A stretch of 64,000 nucleotides of DNA, taken from positions 2,666,001-2,730,000 of the forward strand of contig NZ_CP126161.1 of NCBI RefSeq assembly GCF_030127105.1, written 5' to 3'. The translations under genes and the position numbers were made by a program. A model generated the notes under the pieces. The model saw nothing but the letters and a program-made list of their open reading frames with translations, searched no databases and was not told the origin of the DNA. This document shows positions 17,103 through 24,938 of the stretch, in pieces. The first letter of the stretch is position 1; each line of letters opens with the position of its first letter. This DNA comes from Haloarcula pelagica. GTDB lineage: Archaea > Halobacteriota > Halobacteria > Halobacteriales > Haloarculaceae.

Positions 17103-18404
17103 TCACTCGGGCCGCGGCGTCGGGAGCGAGCGGTGGCGCCGCGGCGGGACGAGGAAGTACCCCCGCCGGCGGACGAAGATGTACTCCAGGATGCCGTTGT
17201 TGACTCGCTGGCGGACCGCCGGAGTCTCCGCCGGGATGTCGCTGCCGTTCATCGCCTCCCGGACGGCCTCGAAGTCGGAGATACGTTGCTGGAGGGTCGG
17301 GAAGTGGAGGCTCGCCACCTTCTGGTCGGAGCCGATGTCGTCGGTCGACTCGAAGTGCCGGCGGAGGAGTTTGACGTTGCCGTCCTCGTCGCGGTTGCCG
17401 CGGGCGGCCTTCTGTGCGTGGCCGACGCGGCCGTACTCCCGGGCCTGGTCGACGATGTCGTCGACGTACTGGTCGATCTCGCTGTTGGCCCCGAGATTGT
17501 CGCCGATCCCCTCGACGAGGTCGTTCTCCGCGTGGGCCGGCGAGAACATCTCCATGACCTGCTCGCGGCGGTCCTGTTCGCCGTACCAGTCGCCCAGGCG
17601 CTGACGGAGGTTCGCGACGGCCTTGGTCGTCCCGCCGGCGAACGGCCCCGAGTCCAGCGTGACGTAGTCCTCGGTCGCCTGGTTCCCGACGAAGCCGGCC
17701 TTGAACCCCATGAACAGCGGCGATTCCTCGGGAACGGGGTTCCCGTCGGGGATCCCCGCGGCGTCCTGGTGCTGTGCCGGGAGGCCGGCCCCGACGAACC
17801 CGGTCCGGCGGGAGTCGACGGTCACTACGTCGGTGAGCCGGGCGGTGACATCCTCGCCGTTGACGGTCGCGCGGTCGCCGGTCAGCCCTTCCTCGGCTTC
17901 GAGCACTACGTCGGGGTTGTCGCTGGCGAGGTGGACCACGGCGTCCTGGGTGTCGAAGGTTGGCGTCTCGAACCCCGAGAGCGCGCGCGGTTCGGGGAGG
18001 TCCAGATCCGCGGGGAGCGACTCGTCGAACCGGTCGAAGTACGACCGGGAGTACGCGACGCTGAACACCAGCCCATCGTTGCTCCACTCGTAGGCCCGGT
18101 CCAGCGTCGTCAGCGCGTCCGCGACGGTCGCCCGCGCGTCCTCGCCGGGCGGCCCGTCGGCGTCGAGGTCGACGTAGAGGAGGAGCTGGTGTTCCGGCAG
18201 CAGCGAGTTCCCGTGCTCGTCGTGACGGATGTGCTCGCGCCAGGCGTGTTGGCGGGCGGGTTTCGTGTCGGGATCGCCGGTCGGCACCGGCTCGTCCCGA
18301 AACCGGCCGAGACACGCCGAGAGCGCGCTCGCCCCACCGACGGCGACCGCGGCTTTGCAGAACTGACGGCGCGAGAGCCCGTCGTCCAGCGGCTGCATGG
18401 GCAT
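17103..18404 (-). CDS. Tat-exported Dyp-peroxidase-like protein (DUF7405-like)
   Basis: 433 residues. The twin-arginine signal SRRQFCKAAVAVGGASALSA is followed by a lipobox-like SACLG, so the protein is probably exported folded and lipid-anchored. The body resembles haloarchaeal proteins distantly related to dye-decolourising peroxidases: FMGFKAGFVGNQATEDYVTL, then GPFAGGTTKAVANLRQRLGDW and a C-terminal ILEYIFVRRRGYFLVPPRR. I do not see the standard GxxDG motif, so heme peroxidase activity is uncertain. An alternative ATG lies two codons inside (18398). Confidence 0.7.
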   Translation of the reverse strand: MPMQPLDDGLSRRQFCKAAVAVGGASALSACLGRFRDEPVPTGDPDTKPARQHAWREHIRHDEHGNSLLPEHQLLLYVDLDADGPPGEDARATVADALTTLDRAYEWSNDGLVFSVAYSRSYFDRFDESLPADLDLPEPRALSGFETPTFDTQDAVVHLASDNPDVVLEAEEGLTGDRATVNGEDVTARLTDVVTVDSRRTGFVGAGLPAQHQDAAGIPDGNPVPEESPLFMGFKAGFVGNQATEDYVTLDSGPFAGGTTKAVANLRQRLGDWYGEQDRREQVMEMFSPAHAENDLVEGIGDNLGANSEIDQYVDDIVDQAREYGRVGHAQKAARGNRDEDGNVKLLRRHFESTDDIGSDQKVASLHFPTLQQRISDFEAVREAMNGSDIPAETPAVRQRVNNGILEYIFVRRRGYFLVPPRRHRSLPTPRPE

Positions 18405-18440
18405 GGGTTGGTGGCGGGCGTGTAAGCGCGTTGCGGTCGG

Positions 18441-18821
18441 CTACAGCCCCAGGATGTCACGGAGGCCGCCACCGCCGCCGTCGGACGTGTCGGCTCCGGC
18501 CGCGCGGTCACCCGGTAGTTCCCGGGCGAGTTCGGCGACCTCCTGCTCGCCGAACCGGTCGTCCTCGCGTGCGTCCTCGATCCAGCCGGCCCACTCCTCG
18601 TCGGTCAACAGGCCCCGAGAGTCGGTTCCCCACTGGTCGACCAGCGCTTCGCGGTCCTGGAAGGGGATGTCCATCCCGCTGTCGCCCCAGTAGAGAGGGG
18701 AGAGCTCGAAGTCGTACTTCTCGTGGTCGAGCCAGACGAGCCGGTACGGATAGCCGTTGTAGAGGAAGACATCGTCGGGTCCGACGCGGTCGCCGGTCGG
18801 GAGTTCGAGCCACTTGGACAT
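18441..18821 (-). CDS. Conserved haloarchaeal hypothetical protein
   Basis: 126 residues starting MSKWLELPTGD. It is rich in aromatic residues (FLYNGYPYRLVWLDHEKYDF, LSPLYWGDSGMDIPFQDREA) and ends in an acidic, glycine-rich tail. I do not recognise a characterised domain. The GYPYRLVWLDHEKYDFELSP segment looks like a small folded beta domain. The ATG at 18821 is preferred to the longer frame, whose extra residues lack acidic haloarchaeal composition. Confidence 0.65.
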   Translation of the reverse strand: MSKWLELPTGDRVGPDDVFLYNGYPYRLVWLDHEKYDFELSPLYWGDSGMDIPFQDREALVDQWGTDSRGLLTDEEWAGWIEDAREDDRFGEQEVAELARELPGDRAAGADTSDGGGGGLRDILGL

Positions 18822-18906
18822 ACCGACGGGTAGGCGGGCGAGACAGTTCAGGGTTGTGTCCAGTCGAAAACGGGATGCGGGACGGGTCCACACTGGGACG
18901 CCGGCG

Positions 18907-19953
18907 TCAGTATTCGTGGAGTGGTCGCTTGCGGATCTTGGACCGCAACTCGGCCAGCGAGGGGTCGTCGTCGCCGACGAACTGCTGACAGACAGCGTGG
19001 ACTTCCTGGCGGGTGATCTTGACGTTGCCCTCCTCGATCACGTCCGCCGGTCGGTCACGGAGTTCACGGATCGTCCCGACGGCCAGCAAGAACGGGATCG
19101 CCCACGCGGAGAGGCGGTTCCCCCGCGTCTCGGGCATGGCGTCGAGCCAGTTCTGGGCGCCGTCGAGGTATCCCTCGGCGCGTTCGGTGACGGCTTCGAT
19201 GACCGGGACCAGCGCGGCGGTGTGACCCGTGTCGCCGACATCACCGTGGTCGAGGCCCTGTTCGTTCAGCAGTTCCAGCGGGAGGTAGACGTTGTTCTCT
19301 TCCTCCATGTCCGTCGCGGCGTCCTTGGCGACGTTGACCAACTGGAGCAACAGCGCGAAAGAGCGCGCGTTGGCCTCCATCTGTTCGACCTGTTCGTCGC
19401 TGGCTTCGTGTGAGACCAGGCCCGTCACGAGCGTCCCGACGGTACCGGCGGCGTACCAGCAGTACTCTTCGAGTTCTTCGAGGGTCTGGATACGGAGCCC
19501 GCCTTCCTCGGCGTAGCGGTCGACGAACATCGCCATCCCGTCGACGAGTTCCCGGACCGGCCCGCGGATCGTCTCCGGCGAGCGACCGTCGAGGCCTCTG
19601 AACACGTCGACCACCCGGCCGGCGTTGTCGACGACCCGCCAGTCGTCGTTTTTCGACTCCGGGATCCACTCGTCGACGGCCTCCCGAAAGGTCCGAATGG
19701 TCGTGTCGGTCTCGGGATCAAGGACGCGACTGTACGTCCGGAGGAGCTCGGCCTGCACGGCTGGGGGGACGTGACCGGCGTCCTCGATCGTGTCCGCGAC
19801 GCGGCAGAGGAGGTATCCGACACAGATATCGCGTGCCATCGGCTCTTCGAGTTCGGCGATCGTGAGACTGAACGTTCGCGATACCCGATGGACGGCGTCG
19901 TAACACCACTCGATGTCTTCCTGTGACGACCGGTCAGTGTGGTTCTGAGACAT
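18907..19953 (-). CDS. Squalene/phytoene synthase family protein, probably squalene synthase
   Basis: 348 residues of the trans-isoprenyl diphosphate head-to-head synthase family. The first aspartate-rich motif reads VADTIEDA near residue 55; DTxED is nearer squalene synthase than the DELVD of phytoene synthase. The second is NVAKDAATDMEEENNVYLP near residue 210. SRTFSLTI near residue 25 is the conserved substrate-binding helix. The haloarchaeal product would feed squalene and menaquinone-related membrane lipids. A TTTTTAT box on the minus strand (about 19983-19989) is 25-35 bases before ATGs at 19953 and 19962, so the transcript is nearly leaderless. Confidence 0.87.
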   Translation of the reverse strand: MSQNHTDRSSQEDIEWCYDAVHRVSRTFSLTIAELEEPMARDICVGYLLCRVADTIEDAGHVPPAVQAELLRTYSRVLDPETDTTIRTFREAVDEWIPESKNDDWRVVDNAGRVVDVFRGLDGRSPETIRGPVRELVDGMAMFVDRYAEEGGLRIQTLEELEEYCWYAAGTVGTLVTGLVSHEASDEQVEQMEANARSFALLLQLVNVAKDAATDMEEENNVYLPLELLNEQGLDHGDVGDTGHTAALVPVIEAVTERAEGYLDGAQNWLDAMPETRGNRLSAWAIPFLLAVGTIRELRDRPADVIEEGNVKITRQEVHAVCQQFVGDDDPSLAELRSKIRKRPLHEY

Positions 19954-20089
19954 TCCCGACATCCGCGGTAGGGCATACTGTGATAAAAATGGGGCGGCTA
20001 TCGATTCCGCTCGGGGCGGAGCGCCACGCATAAGCAGTGGTACTCCCTAGCGAGGGTATGCACACGGCCCACCGGCCGGTGACCGACCG

Positions 20090-20323
20090 ATGAACGAAAG
20101 CATCGCGCTCGGCGCGACCATCGCCGCCGTCATCATCGTCCCCGGACTGGCGAACGGCTTTCTCAGCACACTCGGGTATCCGGCTGTCGGGAGCCTCGTC
20201 TGGGCGCTCGGCTACGGCCTCGGCGTCGTCCTCATCTGGTACGAGTGGATCCGTCCGCTGGATATCACCGGCCCCGAGGGCGTCGGCCTCTCCGAAGAGG
20301 AATCGTCACGCGATCGGTCCTGA
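20090..20323 (+). CDS. Small two-helix membrane protein
   Basis: 77 residues with two transmembrane segments (IALGATIAAVIIVPGLANGF and VGSLVWALGYGLGVVLIWYE) and a short acidic C-terminal tail. It resembles small haloarchaeal membrane proteins of unknown function. An 11-codon frame starting at 20058 (MHTAHRPVTDR) ends in a TGA that overlaps this ATG by the ATGA pattern, which may couple translation. No neighbours on the same strand suggest a pathway. Confidence 0.65.
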   Translation: MNESIALGATIAAVIIVPGLANGFLSTLGYPAVGSLVWALGYGLGVVLIWYEWIRPLDITGPEGVGLSEEESSRDRS

Positions 20324-20340
20324 GCGAACAGAAACAAACA

Positions 20341-20356
20341 TACTACAGCAGTAGTA
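20341..20356 (+). promoter_or_regulatory. Inverted repeat upstream of the levansucrase gene
   Basis: TACTAC (20341-20346) and GTAGTA (20351-20356) are perfect inverted copies around AGCA. A TGTTAAC TATA-like box follows at about 20369-20375, 27 bases before the ATG. The repeat is in the position of an activator site just upstream of the core promoter. It is a candidate only; no identical copy is placed at another gene in this window. Confidence 0.35.
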
Positions 20357-20399
20357 GTCATCCAGAACTGTTAACCCGCTTGTCGAGACACACACGTGT

Positions 20400-21710
20400 A
20401 TGACAGATCAGTCGCTCGGCGAGGGCGCACCCGGATACGGGGCCCGCGCCGGCTGGAGCCGTGAGCAGGCGGCAGGGATCGAACGAACCCACGACACCGT
20501 CGCACCCATCGTCTACCCCCCCGAGGACGACCAGATCCCGGAGGTCCACATCTGGGACACGTGGTTCCTGCGCAACCGGGACGGCACCCTGGCCGAGGTC
20601 GAGGGCTACCGCGTCTGTTTCTCGCTGACCGCGCCCTCGGAGCTGCTGCCGGGCAAGCGCCACGACGTTGCGACGATCCGGTGTTTCTACTCCGCGGACG
20701 GGAAGCACTGGCACAACGCCGGCCCCGTCTTCGAGGACGCGCTGGGCCAGCGACAGTGGGCCGGTTCGGCGCTGTACGACGACGACGGCTCCGTCTATCT
20801 GTTCTACACCGCGGCCGGCGAGGAGGGCGCCGAGGATCTCACGTACGGCCAGCGCATCGTCGGCGCCGGCGGCGGCAGCATCCACACCGACGACGGGTTC
20901 GAACTCCGTGGCCCCTGGACCCATCACGAACTGCTCCGGCCCGACGGCGAGCGCTACGAGCGCGAGGATCAGTCCCGCGCGATGATCTACACGTTCCGCG
21001 ACCCGTGGTTCTTCGAGGACCCCGAGACGGGCGAGACGTGGCTCCTCTTCGAGGCCAACACGCCGGTCCCGGAGGGCAGCGACGCCTGCGGCGGCGACGC
21101 CGAACTCCAGGGGTTCAACGGCAGCGTCGGCATCGCCCGCTCGCCCACCGGCGACCCCCTGGAGTGGGAACTCGAAGACCCGCTGCTCGACGCCGTCGGG
21201 GTCAACCAGGAACTCGAACGGCCACACATCGTCTACCGTGACGGCCTGTACTACCTGTTTCTCTCCAGCCACCTCCACACGTTCGCGCCCGGACTCGACG
21301 GCTTCGACGCGCTGTATGGCTTCGTCGCCGAGGAACTGCGCGGCGACTACGTCCCGCTGAACGAGTCGGGGCTGGTCGTGACCAACCCCGCGAACGCCCC
21401 CTTCCAGTCGTACTCCTGGATGGCTTTCCCTCACGGCGACGAGGTGCTCGTCCAGAGCTTCTTCAACTACTACGAGTTCGCCGGCGAGACCCTGGACGAG
21501 ATCGCCCACCTCCCCGAATCCGAACAGATGCGCCGCTTCGGGGGGACGCTCGGCCCGACCGTCCGCCTGGATGTCGAGGGCACCAGGACCCGGATTCTCG
21601 GGGCGCTGGGGCACTGGCACGTCCCGATGGCCGGCGACGAACTGCCGCCGACCGACCGGGAACTGATCCGGCGCGGGCGGGCCGGCGAGGGCGGCGGCTA
21701 CGGACAGTAA
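20400..21710 (+). CDS. GH68 levansucrase-type fructosyltransferase
   Basis: 436 residues with the complete GH68 catalytic set. The nucleophile is Asp53 in HIWDTWFL, the transition-state stabiliser is Asp201 in FRDPWFF, and the acid/base is Glu273 in ELERPHIV. QWAGSA near residue 120 matches the family motif around the sucrose pocket. Such enzymes split sucrose and build fructan (levan or inulin) or release fructose. There is no hydrophobic signal peptide or Tat motif at the N-terminus (MTDQSLGEGAPGYGARAGWS), which is odd for an enzyme whose polymer is normally extracellular. A GH32 fructosidase lies 1 kb downstream on the other strand. Confidence 0.9.
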   Translation: MTDQSLGEGAPGYGARAGWSREQAAGIERTHDTVAPIVYPPEDDQIPEVHIWDTWFLRNRDGTLAEVEGYRVCFSLTAPSELLPGKRHDVATIRCFYSADGKHWHNAGPVFEDALGQRQWAGSALYDDDGSVYLFYTAAGEEGAEDLTYGQRIVGAGGGSIHTDDGFELRGPWTHHELLRPDGERYEREDQSRAMIYTFRDPWFFEDPETGETWLLFEANTPVPEGSDACGGDAELQGFNGSVGIARSPTGDPLEWELEDPLLDAVGVNQELERPHIVYRDGLYYLFLSSHLHTFAPGLDGFDALYGFVAEELRGDYVPLNESGLVVTNPANAPFQSYSWMAFPHGDEVLVQSFFNYYEFAGETLDEIAHLPESEQMRRFGGTLGPTVRLDVEGTRTRILGALGHWHVPMAGDELPPTDRELIRRGRAGEGGGYGQ

Positions 21711-21762
21711 CAGCGGCCGCAACGTTTTGTCGGTCCGGCGCCTCTCCCGAGCAGACACCGCT

Positions 21763-22671
21763 ATGCGCGGAGACGACACCACCGTTCCGGACCCCGAGCA
21801 CGCGCTCGCCGTCGTCGGACACGGCGGACTGGCGCGGTTGGGTCGCGGGCTGGGACGGGCCCCAGGTGTCGCATCGCTGTCCGAGCCACCGACCGCAGAC
21901 GGGGAGCGAGCGGCCGTCACGGTTTTGCTGACGGATTTCGCCGACGGAGCCGTGCCACCCGTCGAGTGGTTCGACCGGGTGACCGTCGGCGCGGGGCTCT
22001 ACCTGGCTGTCGTCGCCGCTCCCGCGTCGGCGGACGCGCTGGACCCGACCGTCGCCCGGGCGGTGAGACGGCTGCGTGGGGCGGTCGACGCGACGGTCGT
22101 CCTCCGACCCGGGCACCATCGCCGCGGCGTCCGTGCGACTGTGACGACTCTCGCGGACCTGCTCGCACGTCCGGGCGTCGTCAACCTCGACCCGGCCGAC
22201 GTTCGGACGGTGCTCCGGGCCGGTCCCACGGCGGCCGTCGCGACGGGTACCGGGACCGAGAACGGGGACGCTGCGAGCGACGCGGTGACGGCCGTCCAGA
22301 CGGCGCTGGACGCGCCACACGCCGACGTGGGGCCGCCCGAAGCCGTCCTCGTCAACCTCGTCGGCGGACCCGGACTGTCGCTCGCCGCGGCGGTCGACGC
22401 CGTCGACGGCATCCAGCAGGCGGTGCCCGACGACGCCGTGTTGATCTGGGGGGTCGCCGTCGAGCCCTCGCTGTCGACCGTCCACGCTCAGGTCGTCGCC
22501 AGCAGCGCCAGCGCCCCGCTCTTCGAGGTGGTGCTGTCCGACGCGCGCGAGCCGACACCGGGTGAGGCCTGTCCGCGGTGTGGCGGCCACGTCGCCGCCT
22601 ACACGCTGGGGGACAGCCGGACGGCCGCCTGCGAGGGCTGTGGCTACTCCGGGACGGCCAGGCGGCTCTGA
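21763..22671 (+). CDS. Degenerate FtsZ/tubulin-like protein with C-terminal zinc ribbon
   Basis: 302 residues. Residues 127-246 resemble the FtsZ T7 loop and C-terminal domain: PGVVNLDPADVRTVL matches the FtsZ synergy loop (both aspartates kept), then AVLVNLVGGPGLSLAAAV and DDAVLIWGVAVEPSL. The N-terminus ALAVVGHGGLARLGRGLG looks like a decayed first nucleotide loop. The tubulin signature GGGTGTG is missing: the chain goes straight from about residue 80 into the following strand (LYLAVVAAPASADAL). Residues 270-294 hold CPRCGG and CEGCGY, a zinc ribbon not normal for FtsZ or CetZ. Probably not a self-sufficient GTPase; possibly a regulator or partner of cytoskeletal filaments. The family match is by eye. 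Confidence 0.65.
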   Translation: MRGDDTTVPDPEHALAVVGHGGLARLGRGLGRAPGVASLSEPPTADGERAAVTVLLTDFADGAVPPVEWFDRVTVGAGLYLAVVAAPASADALDPTVARAVRRLRGAVDATVVLRPGHHRRGVRATVTTLADLLARPGVVNLDPADVRTVLRAGPTAAVATGTGTENGDAASDAVTAVQTALDAPHADVGPPEAVLVNLVGGPGLSLAAAVDAVDGIQQAVPDDAVLIWGVAVEPSLSTVHAQVVASSASAPLFEVVLSDAREPTPGEACPRCGGHVAAYTLGDSRTAACEGCGYSGTARRL

Positions 22672-22712
22672 GAAGGGTTCGTGACAGCGCTTCAGAACTG
22701 GGGGTGAGCCGA

Positions 22713-24860
22713 CTACTGTGGCGGTACGCGGTCGGCGTCGGCGCGGGGCCAGGCGCCGTCCAGTTCCCACACGTCGAGCGAGGCGACCGTCGCCCGGCCT
22801 CCCTCGGCCCGTAGCGAGATGCCCGTCGCGTCCTCGCGGGTCGGATAGACCCGGCTCGTCAGGCAGTGTCGTTCGTTGGCGAACACCTCGACGACGGAGC
22901 CGTCGACGAACACGCGCAGCGACAGCGGCGAGTCGTAGGGGGTAACCCGCATCCGCTGGGTGGCGCTGGTCGCTCGCTCGTCGAGGCTGGCCGTCGAGCG
23001 GTCGACGGTGATCTCGGAGTTCCGGGCGTAGCGGATCGGCGTGTACTCCTCGCGGTCTGGCGTCTCGAGGACCGACAGCGCCAGCGCGTCGGCGTCGTCG
23101 AGCCGGACCGTCGCACGCAGTTCGAACTGCTGGCTGTCGATGTCGAGCGGCCGGCGTTCGCCGTCCAGGCGGAGCACATCGTGGCCGAGGTTCTCGCCGC
23201 GTAACGCCCGGAGTTCCGGGGCCGGCCGCTGGCAGAGCCCGCCGTCGTCGGCCAGGGTCAGTTCCCGAGGCAGCGACATCGTCCCGGACCAGCCGGCGTC
23301 CCACTGCGCGCTCACGTCTCTGGCCTCCGGGAGCCACCCCCAGGTGAGGATGCGCCCGTCGTCGAGCCACATCGACTGCGGGGCGTAGAAGTCGCCGTGG
23401 TCGAGTTTGTCCCGGCGGTGGGGGTCGAACTGACCGTCCTCGTAGGTGCCGACGAAGTAGACGACATCCTCGTAGTTCGAGATGTGCAACAGCTGCTTCT
23501 CGCCGAAGTCCAGCAGTTCCGGACACTCCCAGACCGTGCCGGCCGTGTCCCGGTCACCGGTCAGGATCGGCCCGCGGTACTCCCAGTCACGCAGGTCGTC
23601 GGACTCGTACAGCAGCGCCGCGCCGCCCCCGTCCTCGATTCCGGCGCCGATGAGCTGGTACCAGGTCCCGTCCTCGCGCCAGACACAGTGGTCCCGGAAC
23701 TCCCCGTCCCAGTCCTCCGTCGAGAGGACCTGTGGCTCACGGGGCACCTCCTGGATGATCGGGTTCTCGGGGTCTTTGTCCCACGCCCGGAGGCTGTCGT
23801 CGGTAGCGGTCGCCATGCAGGGTAACTGGAGCGTCTCCCGGCCGCCCGTGTAGAGGATCGTCGGCGTGCCGTCGTCGTCGACCGCACAGCCCGACCAGCA
23901 GCCGTCCCGGTCCGGGCCGTCCGGAGAGGGCGTGAGCGCGACCGGTTCGTCCTCCCAGTGGACCAGGTCGTCGCTGACCGCGTGGCCCCAGTGGATCGTG
24001 TTGTGGAAGGGACCGGCGGGGTTGTACTGATAGAAGACGTGATACCGGCCGTTCCAGTGGATGAGGCCGTTGGGATCGTTCAGCCAGTTGGCCGGCGGCG
24101 TGAGGTGGTAGCTCGGGCGGTGTCGGTCGTCCGCGAGCCGCTCTCTGGCCAGGGTCAACGTCTCGGCGTCTTTCGGCCGGCCCAGCAGCGGCGACCGCTC
24201 ACCCTCTGCCAGATGCCGGAGGGCGTTGCCGACCAGCGTCTGTCTGTTCCGCCGGCAGATGTCGTGGGTCGGATGCAGGAAGGAGACGGCCGAGCCGATG
24301 CCGATGACCTGTCCGTCGCCCGGGTGCCAGGCGATCGTCGACAGTTCCGAGACGGCGTTCGTCTCGGCCCGCGCGGTGCTCGCGAGCACGTCGCCCTGGG
24401 CCGGAACCATCCCCTCGTATCGGGTGTACGGAACCGTCACGCCCGGGCCGCGGGTGTGAACGGTCAGCGTGTCGAACTCGTCGTGGACCGGGTGGTCCTC
24501 GTAGAGGGCCTTCCACAGCGGGCCGGTCGGCTCTGAGATCTCCTCCCAGCCGCTCTCGTCCGGTCGCACGTCTTCGAAGCCGAGCGGGACGACCGCGCCC
24601 ATCGCGCCCAGCGTGAGCAACAGACCGCCGCCCGATCTGACGAACGACCGCAGTGTCTCGACCGCGTCGGCCGGAAGCTCGTCGGGATCGAACTCGTCGT
24701 CGCGGTGCCACCAGAGGACATCGAACGCGTCGGGTTCGACAGTCGTGAGCGAACATCGCTTGGCCGTCCCGGCTGCCTCCGCACACCAGTCGTAGGCGGC
24801 GTCCTGCTCGCTGGAACAGGAACCGGCGTAGAGACAGCCGATCCGCAGCGATTCGACCAT
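22713..24860 (-). CDS. GH32 fructosidase fused to an amidotransferase-like N-terminal domain
   Basis: 715 residues. Residues 1-215 resemble a glutamine-amidotransferase/ThuA-like flavodoxin fold ([40 protein letters not shown]) without an obvious catalytic triad. Residues 250-560 form the GH32 five-bladed propeller: WLNDPNG with nucleophile Asp262, FRD at 388-390, and WECPEL with acid/base Glu445. The third motif reads FRDH rather than the usual FRDP. A C-terminal beta-sandwich follows ([13 protein letters not shown]). It should hydrolyse sucrose or beta-fructans. No signal peptide is visible, so it seems cytoplasmic. Confidence 0.88.
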   Translation of the reverse strand: MVESLRIGCLYAGSCSSEQDAAYDWCAEAAGTAKRCSLTTVEPDAFDVLWWHRDDEFDPDELPADAVETLRSFVRSGGGLLLTLGAMGAVVPLGFEDVRPDESGWEEISEPTGPLWKALYEDHPVHDEFDTLTVHTRGPGVTVPYTRYEGMVPAQGDVLASTARAETNAVSELSTIAWHPGDGQVIGIGSAVSFLHPTHDICRRNRQTLVGNALRHLAEGERSPLLGRPKDAETLTLARERLADDRHRPSYHLTPPANWLNDPNGLIHWNGRYHVFYQYNPAGPFHNTIHWGHAVSDDLVHWEDEPVALTPSPDGPDRDGCWSGCAVDDDGTPTILYTGGRETLQLPCMATATDDSLRAWDKDPENPIIQEVPREPQVLSTEDWDGEFRDHCVWREDGTWYQLIGAGIEDGGGAALLYESDDLRDWEYRGPILTGDRDTAGTVWECPELLDFGEKQLLHISNYEDVVYFVGTYEDGQFDPHRRDKLDHGDFYAPQSMWLDDGRILTWGWLPEARDVSAQWDAGWSGTMSLPRELTLADDGGLCQRPAPELRALRGENLGHDVLRLDGERRPLDIDSQQFELRATVRLDDADALALSVLETPDREEYTPIRYARNSEITVDRSTASLDERATSATQRMRVTPYDSPLSLRVFVDGSVVEVFANERHCLTSRVYPTREDATGISLRAEGGRATVASLDVWELDGAWPRADADRVPPQ

Positions 24861-24865
24861 TGAGG

Positions 24866-24892
24866 GAGAGTCACTCTCTCAAATATAAAAAC
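24866..24892 (-). promoter_or_regulatory. TATA box and overlapping palindrome of the GH32 gene
   Basis: Read on the minus strand, TTTTTATATTT (24881-24891) is a strong TATA box about 26 bases before the ATG at 24860, implying a leaderless message. The palindrome GAGAGT-C-ACTCTC (24866-24878) lies between the box and the start codon, covering the likely transcription start. That is the position of a repressor operator. Confidence 0.45.
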
Positions 24893-24938
24893 ATTCGGTA
24901 ATCGTTCGTGCTCACTTCTGCACGATTCGTCACTCGCA

